From an uncultured Lachnospiraceae bacterium (GTDB lineage: Bacteria > Bacillota > Clostridia > Lachnospirales > Lachnospiraceae): a stretch of 45,014 nucleotides of DNA. The translations under genes were made by a program, and so were the position numbers. The notes under the pieces were generated by a model that was not told the DNA's origin, did no database searches, and saw only the letters and a program-made list of their open reading frames with translations. The stretch covers positions 1-45,014 of the forward strand of contig CAMWXB010000033.1 in NCBI GenBank assembly GCA_947178125.1, given 5' to 3'. This document shows positions 34,045 through 42,595 of this stretch, in pieces; positions within the stretch are counted from its first letter, which is position 1; every line of letters starts with the position of its first letter.

Positions 34045-34941
34045 ATGTATATAACGGTGAAGCAGGCAGCAGAAAGGTGGGGGATTTCTGACAGACGGGT
34101 GCGCATACTTTGCTCGGAAGGAAAGATTTCGGGGGTTATACGGGAAGGGCGCAGTTGGATGATTCCGGCAAATGCGAAAAAACCAGAGGATGGACGGTTC
34201 AGGGCAACAGAAAGTTTGTTGACAGCCATAGACAGGAAGAAAATGGAACTGGATTCTAGGCGCCCACTGACAGAGGGAGAATTGGAACGTCTGACCGAGG
34301 AATTCATTATTGAGTATACCTATAATTCCAATGCAATCGAAGGAAATACGCTGACCCTGCGTGAGACGGATATGGTTTTGCGTGGTCTGACGATTGACAG
34401 GAAGCCGTTAAAAGACCATATGGAGGCAGTCGGGCATAAAGAGGCGTTTGATTTTGTGCGGGATTTGGTAAAGGAACAGGTGCCTTTATCGGAGAGTATC
34501 ATCAAGCAGATTCATTACCTTGTGTTGGCGGATAAACGAGAGGACCGAGGGGTTTACAGAAGAGTCCCCGTCAGGATTATGGGGGCGAAACATGAACCGG
34601 TACAGCCATATTTGATTCAGCCTAAGATGGAACAGTTACTGCAGGCTTATAGAAATAGTACTGAACACATCATTTCACGACTCGCACGATTTCATATTGA
34701 ATTTGAGGGGATTCACCCTTTTATTGACGGAAATGGCAGAACTGGAAGGCTGCTCGTGAATTTGGAATTGATGAAAGCCGGATACCCGCCAATCGACATT
34801 AAGTTTGCAGACCGGATTTCTTATTACAATGCGTTTGATGAATACCATGTAAAGCATAGTCCTGATGCAATGGAAAAGCTGTTTGCGGGTTATGTGAATG
34901 CAAGGCTGGACAGTTATTTGGAAATGATAGAAATGGAGTGA
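34045..34941 (+). CDS. Fic family protein with N-terminal helix-turn-helix
   Basis: 298 residues. The N-terminus MYITVKQAAERWGISDRRVR and VIREGRSWMIPANAKKPEDG is an excisionase/MerR-like HTH. A Fic domain follows with the complete active-site motif HPFIDGNGRTGR (224-235) and the inhibitory helix motif NSNAIEGN (E99), which places it in the class with the inhibitory helix N-terminal to the Fic core. Fic enzymes usually transfer AMP from ATP to a protein hydroxyl. The HTH suggests it binds DNA and may regulate itself; repeats in its promoter fit this. No toxin or antitoxin partner gene is adjacent. GAGAGG precedes ATG 34045. Confidence 0.9.
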   Translation: MYITVKQAAERWGISDRRVRILCSEGKISGVIREGRSWMIPANAKKPEDGRFRATESLLTAIDRKKMELDSRRPLTEGELERLTEEFIIEYTYNSNAIEGNTLTLRETDMVLRGLTIDRKPLKDHMEAVGHKEAFDFVRDLVKEQVPLSESIIKQIHYLVLADKREDRGVYRRVPVRIMGAKHEPVQPYLIQPKMEQLLQAYRNSTEHIISRLARFHIEFEGIHPFIDGNGRTGRLLVNLELMKAGYPPIDIKFADRISYYNAFDEYHVKHSPDAMEKLFAGYVNARLDSYLEMIEME

Positions 34942-35035
34942 TTTTTATATTAAGAAAATAAATTAGCTGGATGAGAAGGAAGCGTTTCAAGATGAAAGGT
35001 ACAAATACAGACACTAAGATGCCATAGATTAAAGA

Positions 35036-35067
35036 GCGGCAGAGCTTTGAGACCCTGCCGCCTTTTT
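35036..35067 (+). terminator. Intrinsic terminator between Fic and M56 genes
   Basis: GCGGCAG (35036-35042) and CTGCCGC (35055-35061), then C and five T (35063-35067). It ends the plus-strand Fic transcript and could also act for the convergent gene, whose stop codon overlaps the T-run. Confidence 0.8.
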
Positions 35068-35480
35068 ATTCCAGCTTATATTTATACGGATAATAACTTT
35101 CCAATGTGTCCACGACGATTTCTTTTCCGACATAAGTCTTAAACCAGTTCTCATATTCCGGATTATTCCAAACCGTACCATCTTCGAAAACAACCTGTTT
35201 TAAGCAAAATAATGAATAAGCGACCTGATTTGCGCCGCCATTTCCGACTTTTGGCATATCCCCCATGATTTCACCGTCATATAAGGACCATCCGCCGCGA
35301 TAATCCTTTGTCTGATGGGGTAAAATCTTTCCCTCTGTGCGGACGAGATTTTCATAACTGCTTTCTGCACTGCTGTCAAGAAAATTCCAATATAGTTCTA
35401 ACGGGGAACCGTTTGCGTCATAGGCTGACATGCAGTATTCGGTCTCAACAATCGTTTTGTCTGTATTGTTCGTAAGAATT
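35066..35480 (-). pseudogene. C-terminal domain of the M56 gene, separated by a frameshift
   Basis: This stretch continues the M56 protein after a one-base shift near 35477-35482. Dropping one A from the sense-strand GACAATTC gives a smooth YLHDILTNNTDKTIVETEY junction, whereas the unshifted frame stops within 15 codons. The domain of about 135 residues (CMSAYDANGSPLELYWNFLD, YRGGWSLYDGEIMGDMPKVG, ending YYPYKYKLE) is soluble, probably extracellular, and of a type I cannot name with certainty. It has no start or ribosome site of its own at the junction; ATG 35767 opens the frame but reads the repeats out of frame. Confidence 0.65.
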
Positions 35481-36686
35481 GTCGTGAAGGTAAGGTGCAC
35501 CGTCTTCGTAATGAAGAATGGCGACGCTTTCATGGATGATAGCATGACCGGTCGATACGTCCGAATCTTCATGAGTGGCAGCATAATCGGTTGGATTATC
35601 AGTGCTTTCATGAGGGATGACATGCTCCGTTGAACTGTCTGCATTTTCATAAGGAATGACATAATCAGTCGCAATCTCAGCTTTTTCAGAGAGGATGTTA
35701 CTATCCGCCTTGGCCATTGCAGAGGTAGCGAACATACCGGCCGTGACCAATACGGTGAGACAGGCAAGGATAAAAGCAGCAGGGGTCATTCGTTTTATGC
35801 GCATAATAGCAGTAATCCTTTCTTCGGCAGCATTTTTGCTGAAATTGCTGTAAAACGGTAATAATTCGCTTTTCCTGGCTTCCATATTAATCAGCATTAG
35901 CGAATAGGCGGATTTTGATGCTTCTCCAAAGTGCCGTACGACGCTTTCGTCACACGCAAGCTCGATGTCGCGATTCAAAAGAATATACATGATCCAGACC
36001 AGAGGATTGAACCAGTGAATGCAAAGGACGAGAGCCGCGATGAGTTTTATAAAAGCATCAAAACGGCGGATATGCACATATTCATGGGCGAATATGTATT
36101 GCAGCTGACTTTCGTTTTCCCAGTCCGTGTTTGCCGGCATTAAAATAACAGGGCGGAAAATGCCATAAGTCAGTGGTGAGGAAATTTTGTCCGACTGCTT
36201 TATGGAAATCGGGCGTTTTGAGGAACATTCTTTTAGCCATTGTTCCGCGAAAGTATGACGGACGGGGAATGCTGTCTGAAATGCAATCTGACAGCGCAGC
36301 CAGGATATGGCGAAAAAAGTTGTCAAAATGATTGCTCCGACACACCAGACGATCGAACAGACAACAAGCCGGACGGAAACGGGCGAAGGCGCGCCTGCCG
36401 ATAACTGTTCCAATTCCGATTGTGTGAAAAACTGTTCCTGCGGTATCGCAGAGACAAAACTGCCCGTTCCTGTTTTGGAAAATGCAGGTGCGGCGATATG
36501 GTTATTCATCAGCGTATAGATGCTGAAGACAGACGGAATGGAAAACGGAATGAGCAGCCTCAAAAAGACCATTTCCCACAAAACAGGAAAAGTGATTTTG
36601 GGCAGTTTATAGATCGCAAAAGCCCGGAGCAGCATAACGGCAATAATAAAGACAGCCCCGGAGAAACTCATTTGCAATAAATTCAT
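35445..36686 (-). CDS. BlaR1-like M56 metallopeptidase sensor (frameshifted C-terminus)
   Basis: 413 residues from ATG 36686, GGGAGTGAAG upstream. Four membrane helices (GAVFIIAVMLLRAFAIY, VLWEMVFLRLLIPF, LVVCSIVWCVGAIILTTFFAI and, after the protease, PAAFILACLTVLVTAGMFA) and the zinc protease motif HEYVH (201-205) with a downstream ACDESV define the M56/BlaR1 type. In BlaR1 the domain beyond the last helix senses the ligand and activates cleavage of the BlaI repressor. Here that region begins with four 13-residue repeats (nt 35517-35672, pattern STEHVIPHESTDN) and is then broken by a frameshift. It lies seven bases downstream of the blaI-like gene. No beta-lactamase or penicillin-binding domain is present, so the signal is unknown. 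Confidence 0.82.
   Translation of the reverse strand: MNLLQMSFSGAVFIIAVMLLRAFAIYKLPKITFPVLWEMVFLRLLIPFSIPSVFSIYTLMNNHIAAPAFSKTGTGSFVSAIPQEQFFTQSELEQLSAGAPSPVSVRLVVCSIVWCVGAIILTTFFAISWLRCQIAFQTAFPVRHTFAEQWLKECSSKRPISIKQSDKISSPLTYGIFRPVILMPANTDWENESQLQYIFAHEYVHIRRFDAFIKLIAALVLCIHWFNPLVWIMYILLNRDIELACDESVVRHFGEASKSAYSLMLINMEARKSELLPFYSNFSKNAAEERITAIMRIKRMTPAAFILACLTVLVTAGMFATSAMAKADSNILSEKAEIATDYVIPYENADSSTEHVIPHESTDNPTDYAATHEDSDVSTGHAIIHESVAILHYEDGAPYLHDNSYEQYRQNDC
35517..35672 (-). repeat. Four 39-bp tandem coding repeats in the M56 linker
   Basis: Four consecutive 13-codon units read, on the minus strand, as variants of (S/P/A)T-(D/E/G)-(Y/H)-V-I-P-(Y/H)-E-(N/S)-x-D-x. Units are imperfect, so this is an old expansion of a spacer between the membrane and the sensor domain, not a recent one. 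Confidence 0.7.
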
Positions 36687-36693
36687 CAATACT

Positions 36694-37062
36694 TCACTCC
36701 CAATCTTTGACGATTTGTTTCAGCTTTTCAATCTGTCCGGCAGAAAGTTTTTTCCGGCCAAGCAATGCCGCAAACAGTTTATCTACGGAGCCGTCATAAA
36801 TCTTATTGATCAACTCGGTCGTTTCCGCTTCCTGTACCTCTTCTTTCGGGATGAGTGCATGGCACTTGAAATTTGGTTCGGAGCGCTCAATAGCTCCCTT
36901 CTTCATGCAGCGCTTGATCAGGGTATAGGTTGTGTTCTTATTCCAGCCAAATTCTTTCGTGAGGGCATCGGCAATCTGTTTTGCCGGTACGTCGCCTTCT
37001 TTCCAGAGAATGTCCATGACTTTTAATTCAGAGTCAAAAAGTTTAACATAGTTCTTATCCAT
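36694..37062 (-). CDS. BlaI/MecI family repressor
   Basis: 122 residues, the normal size. The winged HTH is LFDSELKVMDILWKEGDVPAKQIADAL then FGWNKNTTYTLIKRCMKKGAI. The C-terminal half is the helical dimerisation arm (INKIYDGSVDKLFAALLGRKKLSAGQIEKLKQIV). BlaI-type repressors are cleaved or released when the M56 partner is activated. Two tandem palindromes in its promoter imply autoregulation of the pair. No resistance gene is adjacent, so further targets would be elsewhere. Confidence 0.92.
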   Translation of the reverse strand: MDKNYVKLFDSELKVMDILWKEGDVPAKQIADALTKEFGWNKNTTYTLIKRCMKKGAIERSEPNFKCHALIPKEEVQEAETTELINKIYDGSVDKLFAALLGRKKLSAGQIEKLKQIVKDWE

Positions 37063-37083
37063 ACGTCATGCGCTCTTTTCGAT

Positions 37084-37137
37084 AAGACTGGAGTAGTCTT
37101 TCACATATAGACTACCACAGTCTTACAACGCTGTCAA
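37084..37137 (-). promoter_or_regulatory. Promoter and two tandem operators of the BlaI-M56 pair
   Basis: Minus-strand -35 TTGACA (plus 37132-37137) and a weak -10 TAGTCT (37109-37114), 17 bp apart. Two palindromes share the same half-sites and 5-base centre: AGACT-N5-AGTCT at 37109-37123, overlapping the -10, and AAGACT-N5-AGTCTT at 37084-37100, just downstream. This is the arrangement expected for a BlaI-family dimer. Confidence 0.8.
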
Positions 37138-37154
37138 CCTTCTGTGATTGTCTA

Positions 37155-37192
37155 TTCGAAAATGCACACCCCGCTTTTCGAAAATTTTCGAA
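37155..37192 (+). promoter_or_regulatory. TTCGAAAAT repeats and 16-bp palindrome
   Basis: TTCGAAAATTTTCGAA (37177-37192) is a perfect 16-bp palindrome; the half-site TTCGAAAAT also occurs at 37155-37163, 22 bp upstream. Both lie just above the promoter at 37210 and below the divergent blaI promoter. Confidence 0.6.
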
Positions 37193-37209
37193 CATGCTAC
37201 AGTTTCTAT

Positions 37210-37238
37210 TTGAAATCATGTATGAACCGTTATATAAT
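37210..37238 (+). promoter_or_regulatory. Promoter of the binding protein-chemoreceptor-Sel1 operon
   Basis: TTGAAA (37210-37215) and perfect TATAAT (37233-37238), 17-bp spacer, about 60 bases before the ATG at 37298. Confidence 0.75.
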
Positions 37239-37297
37239 TTATCATATGGGGGTCATTCATCAGAATGATATGTAAGAAACAGCGAGGAGGCAGACGA

Positions 37298-38587
37298 ATG
37301 AAAAGAAGGGGATTAGTTATTACAGCAGCCGTTACATTATGCAGTATGCTGGCCGCAGGATGTTCCGGGCAGACACAGACAGAAACGGCGGCGGATGTGC
37401 CGGTGTCTTCGGAGAACTTGCAGGATACGGACACACAGGATGAAAACGGAGTGGTTTCGCTGACCGTATGGGCGGAAGAAACGAACCATGAATTGCTGGG
37501 AAAAATGATTGAAAGTTTTAAGCAGGAATATGCGGGACAGGCAGAGTTCGATATTCAGATCGTTACATCTGCAGATGCCGAGACCAGAGGCAGAGTCCTG
37601 GGGGATATACATAATGCTGCCGATGTGTTCACGTTGGCGGATGATCAGCTGTCCAGTCTGGCAGCAGGCGGGGCATTGGCTAAAGTACCCAATGCGGAGG
37701 AAATAAAAGCGGCAAATCTGGAAGGGGCTGTAGAAGCGGCAAGCATAGGGGATACTTTATATGCCTATCCCATGAGCGCGGACAATGGATTCTTTTTATA
37801 CTACGATAAGGCATATTTTACAGAGGAAGATGTTCAGAGCCTGGATCGTATTCTGGAGGTTGCGGCGGAAAATGAGAAAAAGTTTTCCATGGAATGGGAT
37901 TCCGGCTGGTATTTATATGCGTTTTTCGGGAATACCGGCCTGGAGTTTGGAATTAACGACGACGGTGTGACCAATTACTGTAACTGGAATACGACGGAAG
38001 GAGATATAACGGGTGTCGATATCGTGAATGCAATGCTGGATATCTCTGCCAGTCCCGGATTTCTGAATCTGCCGGATGGTGAGTTCATTTCCAAAGTACA
38101 GGATGGCACGGTCATTGCCGGTGTCAGCGGCGTGTGGAATGTCATGGAGATACAGAACGCCTGGGGGGATGACTACGGAGCTGTGAAACTTCCCACCTTT
38201 ACCTGTGCGGGAAGACAGATACAGATGTCCTCTTTTGTCGGATATAAGATGGTAGGTGTTAACGCATATAGTGAACAGGTGGATTGGGCGCTTAAATTTG
38301 CGGACTGGATCACCAACGAGCAGAACCAGATACTGCGTTTTGAAGAACGGAATCAGGGGCCGTCCAATAGCAAAGCAGCAGCGTCAGATGCAGTCGGCAG
38401 GGTACCTGCGATACAGGCGGTCATTGCGCAGTCCGAACATGGTGTACTGCAGAGAGTCGGAAATAATTACTGGGGGCCGTTTACGACATTTGGAGAGACT
38501 CTGGCGGCGGGAAATCCTGCCGAAACAGATCCACAGGAATTGATTGACGCATTGGTGACGGGCATTACTGCCTCCACGATCAATTAG
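37298..38587 (+). CDS. Extracellular sugar-binding lipoprotein without adjacent permeases
   Basis: 429 residues from ATG 37298, GAGGAGG upstream. The signal peptide [22 protein letters not shown] ends in lipobox AAGC. The rest resembles the MalE-like family 1 binding proteins: [60 protein letters not shown] and [21 protein letters not shown]. It would bind maltodextrin-like or other oligosaccharides outside the membrane. No permease gene follows; a chemoreceptor gene starts 16 bases downstream. It may serve chemotaxis, as MalE does with Tar in E. coli, or donate to a permease encoded elsewhere. Confidence 0.9.
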   Translation: MKRRGLVITAAVTLCSMLAAGCSGQTQTETAADVPVSSENLQDTDTQDENGVVSLTVWAEETNHELLGKMIESFKQEYAGQAEFDIQIVTSADAETRGRVLGDIHNAADVFTLADDQLSSLAAGGALAKVPNAEEIKAANLEGAVEAASIGDTLYAYPMSADNGFFLYYDKAYFTEEDVQSLDRILEVAAENEKKFSMEWDSGWYLYAFFGNTGLEFGINDDGVTNYCNWNTTEGDITGVDIVNAMLDISASPGFLNLPDGEFISKVQDGTVIAGVSGVWNVMEIQNAWGDDYGAVKLPTFTCAGRQIQMSSFVGYKMVGVNAYSEQVDWALKFADWITNEQNQILRFEERNQGPSNSKAAASDAVGRVPAIQAVIAQSEHGVLQRVGNNYWGPFTTFGETLAAGNPAETDPQELIDALVTGITASTIN

Positions 38588-38603
38588 AAAGGGGTGGACA
38601 AAA

Positions 38604-40361
38604 ATGAGTAAAGCCAAAAATGAAGGTCGAAGCAGACAAAAAGGGATCGGCACAAAACTTATCCTTCTGATTCCGGTATTTATCCTGGGAATCGTATGTA
38701 TTGCCGCGAATATTTTTTCTGTGATCAATATTCAGACTGTTAATACCAATGCATCGAGAATTTCCAACGAATATATGACGGGAATCACGGCTCTTGCGGA
38801 GATAGAAAAGGAAACGCAGGATGTCCATAAGCTGGGGCTTTCCCATATTATATCTACAGATCTGGAAGCAATGATTACGCTGGTAGACATTATTCATGAA
38901 AGCGAAGCGGTTCTGGATGCACATTTGAAAGATTATCAAAGCTATGTGACAGAAGAACAGCGGGGCGCATATGAGAGCCTGATTGAAAATTATGAAGGAT
39001 TAAAATGGGAATTGGCAAATCTGATGGCATACAGCGCAAATGCGAATAATGTCGGAGCGTATGCGCTGGCAAATGGGGCGATATCGGATTATTCCTCAGC
39101 AATGCAGAGCAGTATCGATGAAATGACAGAAGACATGCAGATGCGTGCACAACAGGCAATACAGGAGCAGAACGTCATCTACGGGAAAGCGCTGGTCATG
39201 AGCTCCGTTTTTATTGTGATCAGCATTGCAGCGCTTTTGATCACGCTGCTCAGCGTTTTGCTGATGGTGATCAGACCCCTTGGCAGGACACGCCGTGAGA
39301 TCAACGAGATCATATCGGATATCGATGCCCGTAAAGGAGATCTGACACGCCGTGTTACATTGCTTTCTAACCGGGAGATTGCAGAGGTCGGAAACGGCAT
39401 CAATGTTTTTATGGAAAAACTGCAGAATATCTTCAAGATGATCACGCAAAATTCCATTAAGATGGAAGAAGTGGTAAACGAGGTGCGGGACAGCATTATC
39501 ACATCCAACAGCAGCGTGTCAGACCTTTCCGCCATGACGGAGGAACTGACGGCAACGATGGAGGAAATGTCCAATAGTGCGGCTGTTATTAACACAAATG
39601 CTGTGGAAGTGAAAAATGAAGTAAATGCAATGGTGGAGCGGACCATGGATATCCGGCAGTATACTGCTGAAATGAAAGAACATGCAGACCATATGGAACA
39701 ATCTGCCCACACGACTATGGAATCAACGGAAGAGAAGATCAGCAGGATTTTGGAGGTATTGGAGCAGGCGATTACAGAGAGTGAAAACGTTAATCAGGTC
39801 AATAACCTGACAAATGATATCCTGGAGATTGCCAGCAAGACGAACCTGTTGTCGTTAAATGCGTCTATAGAGGCGGCAAGAGCAGGAGAGGCAGGAAAGG
39901 GCTTTGCTGTAGTTGCTTCAGAAATCAGTCAGCTCGCGACGGCCAGCCAGGAAGCGGCGAACAGAATCCAGAGCATTAACAGCATGGTGCTTCATGCGGT
40001 GCATAACCTTGCGGAGAATGCAAATGATCTTGTGACCTATATCAGTACGTCTATCCTGTCGGAATTTAAGAATTTTGCACAGGGTGGAACCGAATACAGG
40101 AAGAAAGCGGATCACATTGAAGGCGTTATGGGTGAATTTACGGAACGGATGGACAGACTGCAGGATACGATTGAAGAAATCGCAGGTTCGATCGATCTGA
40201 TAGCCCATTCTATTGAAGAGGGAGAAAAAGGAGTCAGCAGTGCGGCGGACAGTACGCAGACCCTGTTGGAAGACATGGAGAGCATTACCCTGCATATGGA
40301 TGACAATCAGTCAATCGCCGTGAGCCTGAAACGCGAGACCGAAATTTTTACGAAACTATAG
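38604..40361 (+). CDS. Methyl-accepting chemotaxis protein with four-helix-bundle sensor
   Basis: 585 residues. Membrane helices at about 17-38 ([20 protein letters not shown]) and 193-220 ([26 protein letters not shown]) enclose a helical extracellular domain of about 150 residues, of the 4HB type used by Tar and Tsr. HAMP follows ([17 protein letters not shown]), then the signalling coil with hairpin tip [22 protein letters not shown]. Cotranscribed with the sugar-binding lipoprotein upstream, so it probably reads the sugar-loaded form of that protein (inference). GGGGTGG precedes ATG 38604. Confidence 0.92.
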   Translation: MSKAKNEGRSRQKGIGTKLILLIPVFILGIVCIAANIFSVINIQTVNTNASRISNEYMTGITALAEIEKETQDVHKLGLSHIISTDLEAMITLVDIIHESEAVLDAHLKDYQSYVTEEQRGAYESLIENYEGLKWELANLMAYSANANNVGAYALANGAISDYSSAMQSSIDEMTEDMQMRAQQAIQEQNVIYGKALVMSSVFIVISIAALLITLLSVLLMVIRPLGRTRREINEIISDIDARKGDLTRRVTLLSNREIAEVGNGINVFMEKLQNIFKMITQNSIKMEEVVNEVRDSIITSNSSVSDLSAMTEELTATMEEMSNSAAVINTNAVEVKNEVNAMVERTMDIRQYTAEMKEHADHMEQSAHTTMESTEEKISRILEVLEQAITESENVNQVNNLTNDILEIASKTNLLSLNASIEAARAGEAGKGFAVVASEISQLATASQEAANRIQSINSMVLHAVHNLAENANDLVTYISTSILSEFKNFAQGGTEYRKKADHIEGVMGEFTERMDRLQDTIEEIAGSIDLIAHSIEEGEKGVSSAADSTQTLLEDMESITLHMDDNQSIAVSLKRETEIFTKL

Positions 40362-40388
40362 GAAGATACGCAAAAGAAGGAGCCCATT

Positions 40389-41585
40389 GTGAACGAATCC
40401 ATACAAGAATACCGGATTCTTTTGTCCGACAATCCTGCTAAGGCGGAAAAACAGCTCTATAAGCTGGCCAAAAAAGGAGACTTACAGGCGCTGACTGCCC
40501 TGAACGAATATTATGAGAAATGCGTAACAGAGGCAAAAACGCCCAAAGAAGCGTCCAAAATCCGCCAGAAAGCTTTAAAAGCTGCACTGCTCGGCGCTAA
40601 GCATAACAGCCCCTACTGGCTGATATGGGTAGGCGAAATGTACCGTTACGGTGTGGGAACGGATAAGGACGAGAAAAAGGCTTTTTCTTACTATGAAAAA
40701 GCGGCAGCCCTTGGGGATGTGGACGGTATTGTCAAAGTTGGCCGTGCGCATCTGAACGGAATAGGCGTTCCGGTAGACTACGGGAAATCAATGCAATTTT
40801 TTGAATCGGCGGCAAGCCGGAATAATCCGGAAGCGATGGTGTTGATCGCTTATCAGTATGAAAACGGAAAAGGCGTTCCCATCGATTATGAGAAGCCGCT
40901 TCAGTGGCTTGCGCGGGCGGAGCAGAGCTGTCATTTATGGCTGGAACAGGAACTGTCGGAAAAGGACCGGGAATATTACGAATCGTTATTACAGGATGTG
41001 GATAATAAAAGAAAACATTATGAATCCGTGTCCTGCGTGGAACTGATCGGGAAGGAAGGCTGTCCGATGGAACAGCGGCAAAAAGCGTTTTCACGGCTTT
41101 CTGAACTTGCGCATGTAGGAAAAGACTCCCGCGCACAGGTGAGTATGGGAATCCTGTATGAAGAGGGAAAATTCGTCGGGCAGGATGATCAAAAGGCGTT
41201 GGAATATTATCTCATGGCAGCCGAAAACGGTTCGACCGGAGCGATGAACAATATCGGCAATTTCTATTTTCATGGAAAAGGCGTTGCAAAAGATTATAAC
41301 AAAGCATTTGCATGGTACAGAAAAGCGACAGATTTGTCAGGAAATGCGGCGGCGGAATGTTCTCTGGGGATGTGCTATCAGTATGGCTATGGAACAGCCG
41401 TCGATTATGAGAAGGCGCGTTCTTTTTATGGAATGTCCGCAAAGCAGGGACTTGGACTTGCGTTTTACCGGCTTGGACTCTTGTATGAGCAGGGGCTTGG
41501 CGTAGCCCGGGATATGCGCATGGCGAAGCAGTATTACGGCGAGGCGCTGCACCGGGGATGCCGGGAGGCGGCGTTAAAGTTATAA
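40389..41585 (+). CDS. Sel1-repeat protein
   Basis: 398 residues from GTG 40389, with AAGGAG upstream, 27 bases after the chemoreceptor. At least six Sel1-type TPR-like repeats are visible, for example MYRYGVGTDKDEKKAFSYY, YENGKGVPIDYEKPLQWL, FYFHGKGVAKDYNKAFAWY, MCYQYGYGTAVDYEKARSFY and LYEQGLGVARDMRMAKQYY. No signal peptide, so it is cytoplasmic. Such solenoids serve as protein-protein scaffolds. The operon position suggests a partner in the signalling of the receptor, but no function is proven. Confidence 0.85.
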   Translation: MNESIQEYRILLSDNPAKAEKQLYKLAKKGDLQALTALNEYYEKCVTEAKTPKEASKIRQKALKAALLGAKHNSPYWLIWVGEMYRYGVGTDKDEKKAFSYYEKAAALGDVDGIVKVGRAHLNGIGVPVDYGKSMQFFESAASRNNPEAMVLIAYQYENGKGVPIDYEKPLQWLARAEQSCHLWLEQELSEKDREYYESLLQDVDNKRKHYESVSCVELIGKEGCPMEQRQKAFSRLSELAHVGKDSRAQVSMGILYEEGKFVGQDDQKALEYYLMAAENGSTGAMNNIGNFYFHGKGVAKDYNKAFAWYRKATDLSGNAAAECSLGMCYQYGYGTAVDYEKARSFYGMSAKQGLGLAFYRLGLLYEQGLGVARDMRMAKQYYGEALHRGCREAALKL

Positions 41586-41747
41586 GGGTCTTGCAATGAT
41601 AGGAAAATATGATTGATTTGAATATGGTGCAGGATATGACGTGCTTTCGGGATATATACTTTTTGGTGTCCTTGAAAATAAATTGACTATGATAAATGGA
41701 ATATGTAGAATGAGTATATGATAATAAAACATAGAATTTAGAAATAA

Positions 41748-42041
41748 TACTGGAAAAAACAAAGCAAAGAGGATGCCTTAATAACAAAGCATTTCTTTGG
41801 CAAGAAACCTCAATTAATAGGAATATTTTATAACTTGCTTCGTGGCCAGGTAAATTATAGTGAAGCGAAAAGAGATTTTGAAGATGCAATAGAGAATCTG
41901 ACACCGTATAATAAGAAGATAATATTAAATAGCGAAATCAATAATTATATTGATATTGCACGAAAGACGCAGGAGGGAAATGTATCTATTGATAAAAATG
42001 ATTTTGAGATGTTGACAAGAGAAATTATGAATAGAATTTAG
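41748..42041 (+). pseudogene. Probable 5'-truncated AT-rich gene remnant
   Basis: The frame is open from the stop at 41745 to the TAG at 42039-42041 (about 97 codons) and reads protein-like: KHFFGKKPQLIGIFYNLL, then YSEAKRDFEDAIENLTPYNKK and FEMLTREIMNRI. There is no ATG and no ribosome site; the only starts are TTG codons such as 41835. I do not recognise the family. The 160 bases after the Sel1 gene hold nothing else I can identify. GC is much lower than in the flanks. Confidence 0.4.
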
Positions 42042-42077
42042 ATAGGTATAATAAAGTTGAAAGAAGGAATAAATGGT

Positions 42078-42539
42078 ATGTTTTTCGTTACAACAGAAAC
42101 AATTAGTAATTTGAATGAAATCATTTCAGGTTTGAATGCTATAGAGGATGCAGATGAAAAAGAGAAGTTTCTAAACGAGCATATTGAAGATACAACTTTA
42201 TTTGTAGAAACGTTAAAAAAAATTAATAAGAATAAACTTCCCAAAGAACATGGTAAATCCCAAAAGAAAAAAAATGAGAATGTAGATATAAAGTCGTTTA
42301 CAGAGGAAGAAATATATGAGATTTTTCATCAGAAAAGCAATAAGGAAGTTATGAGCGAATATTCATTATCAGACCTGAAAAAGATGTATCTATCTGTTTA
42401 TAAAAGGCGGCCATCTTCAAATTATACGAAAGAGCGGATTCTAAGCACTTTGCGGAATAGGATGCACACTATGGAGCGTACGGCGGCTTTTGCCAGATTG
42501 GCAGAGGAACGGGCTAAAAAAAGCATTGAAAGTTTTTAA
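42078..42539 (+). CDS. Hypothetical protein, charged helical
   Basis: 153 residues from ATG 42078, with AAGAAGGAA about ten bases upstream; TTG 42057 is in frame but overlaps that site. It is strongly charged and predicted helical, no membrane segment. The N-terminal part (ETISNLNEIISGLNAIEDADE) and lysine-rich centre are followed by YSLSDLKKMYLSVYKRRPSSNYTKERILSTLRNRM-like text, here given in two pieces: YSLSDLKKMYLSVYKRR and NYTKERILSTLRNRM. That C-terminus looks like a SAP/Rho-N-type helix-turn-helix that might bind nucleic acid (guess). GC is low compared with both flanks, suggesting transfer together with the remnant upstream. Confidence 0.6.
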   Translation: MFFVTTETISNLNEIISGLNAIEDADEKEKFLNEHIEDTTLFVETLKKINKNKLPKEHGKSQKKKNENVDIKSFTEEEIYEIFHQKSNKEVMSEYSLSDLKKMYLSVYKRRPSSNYTKERILSTLRNRMHTMERTAAFARLAEERAKKSIESF

Positions 42540-42595
42540 AACGATGTTAAGATTTTAGCTGAATATGTCAATAACAGAACGGAGGACAACAACCA

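Noticed and set aside
35517..35672. Tandem 39-bp units considered as a CRISPR array
   Set aside because: Units are contiguous without spacers and keep a coding frame, so they are protein repeats.
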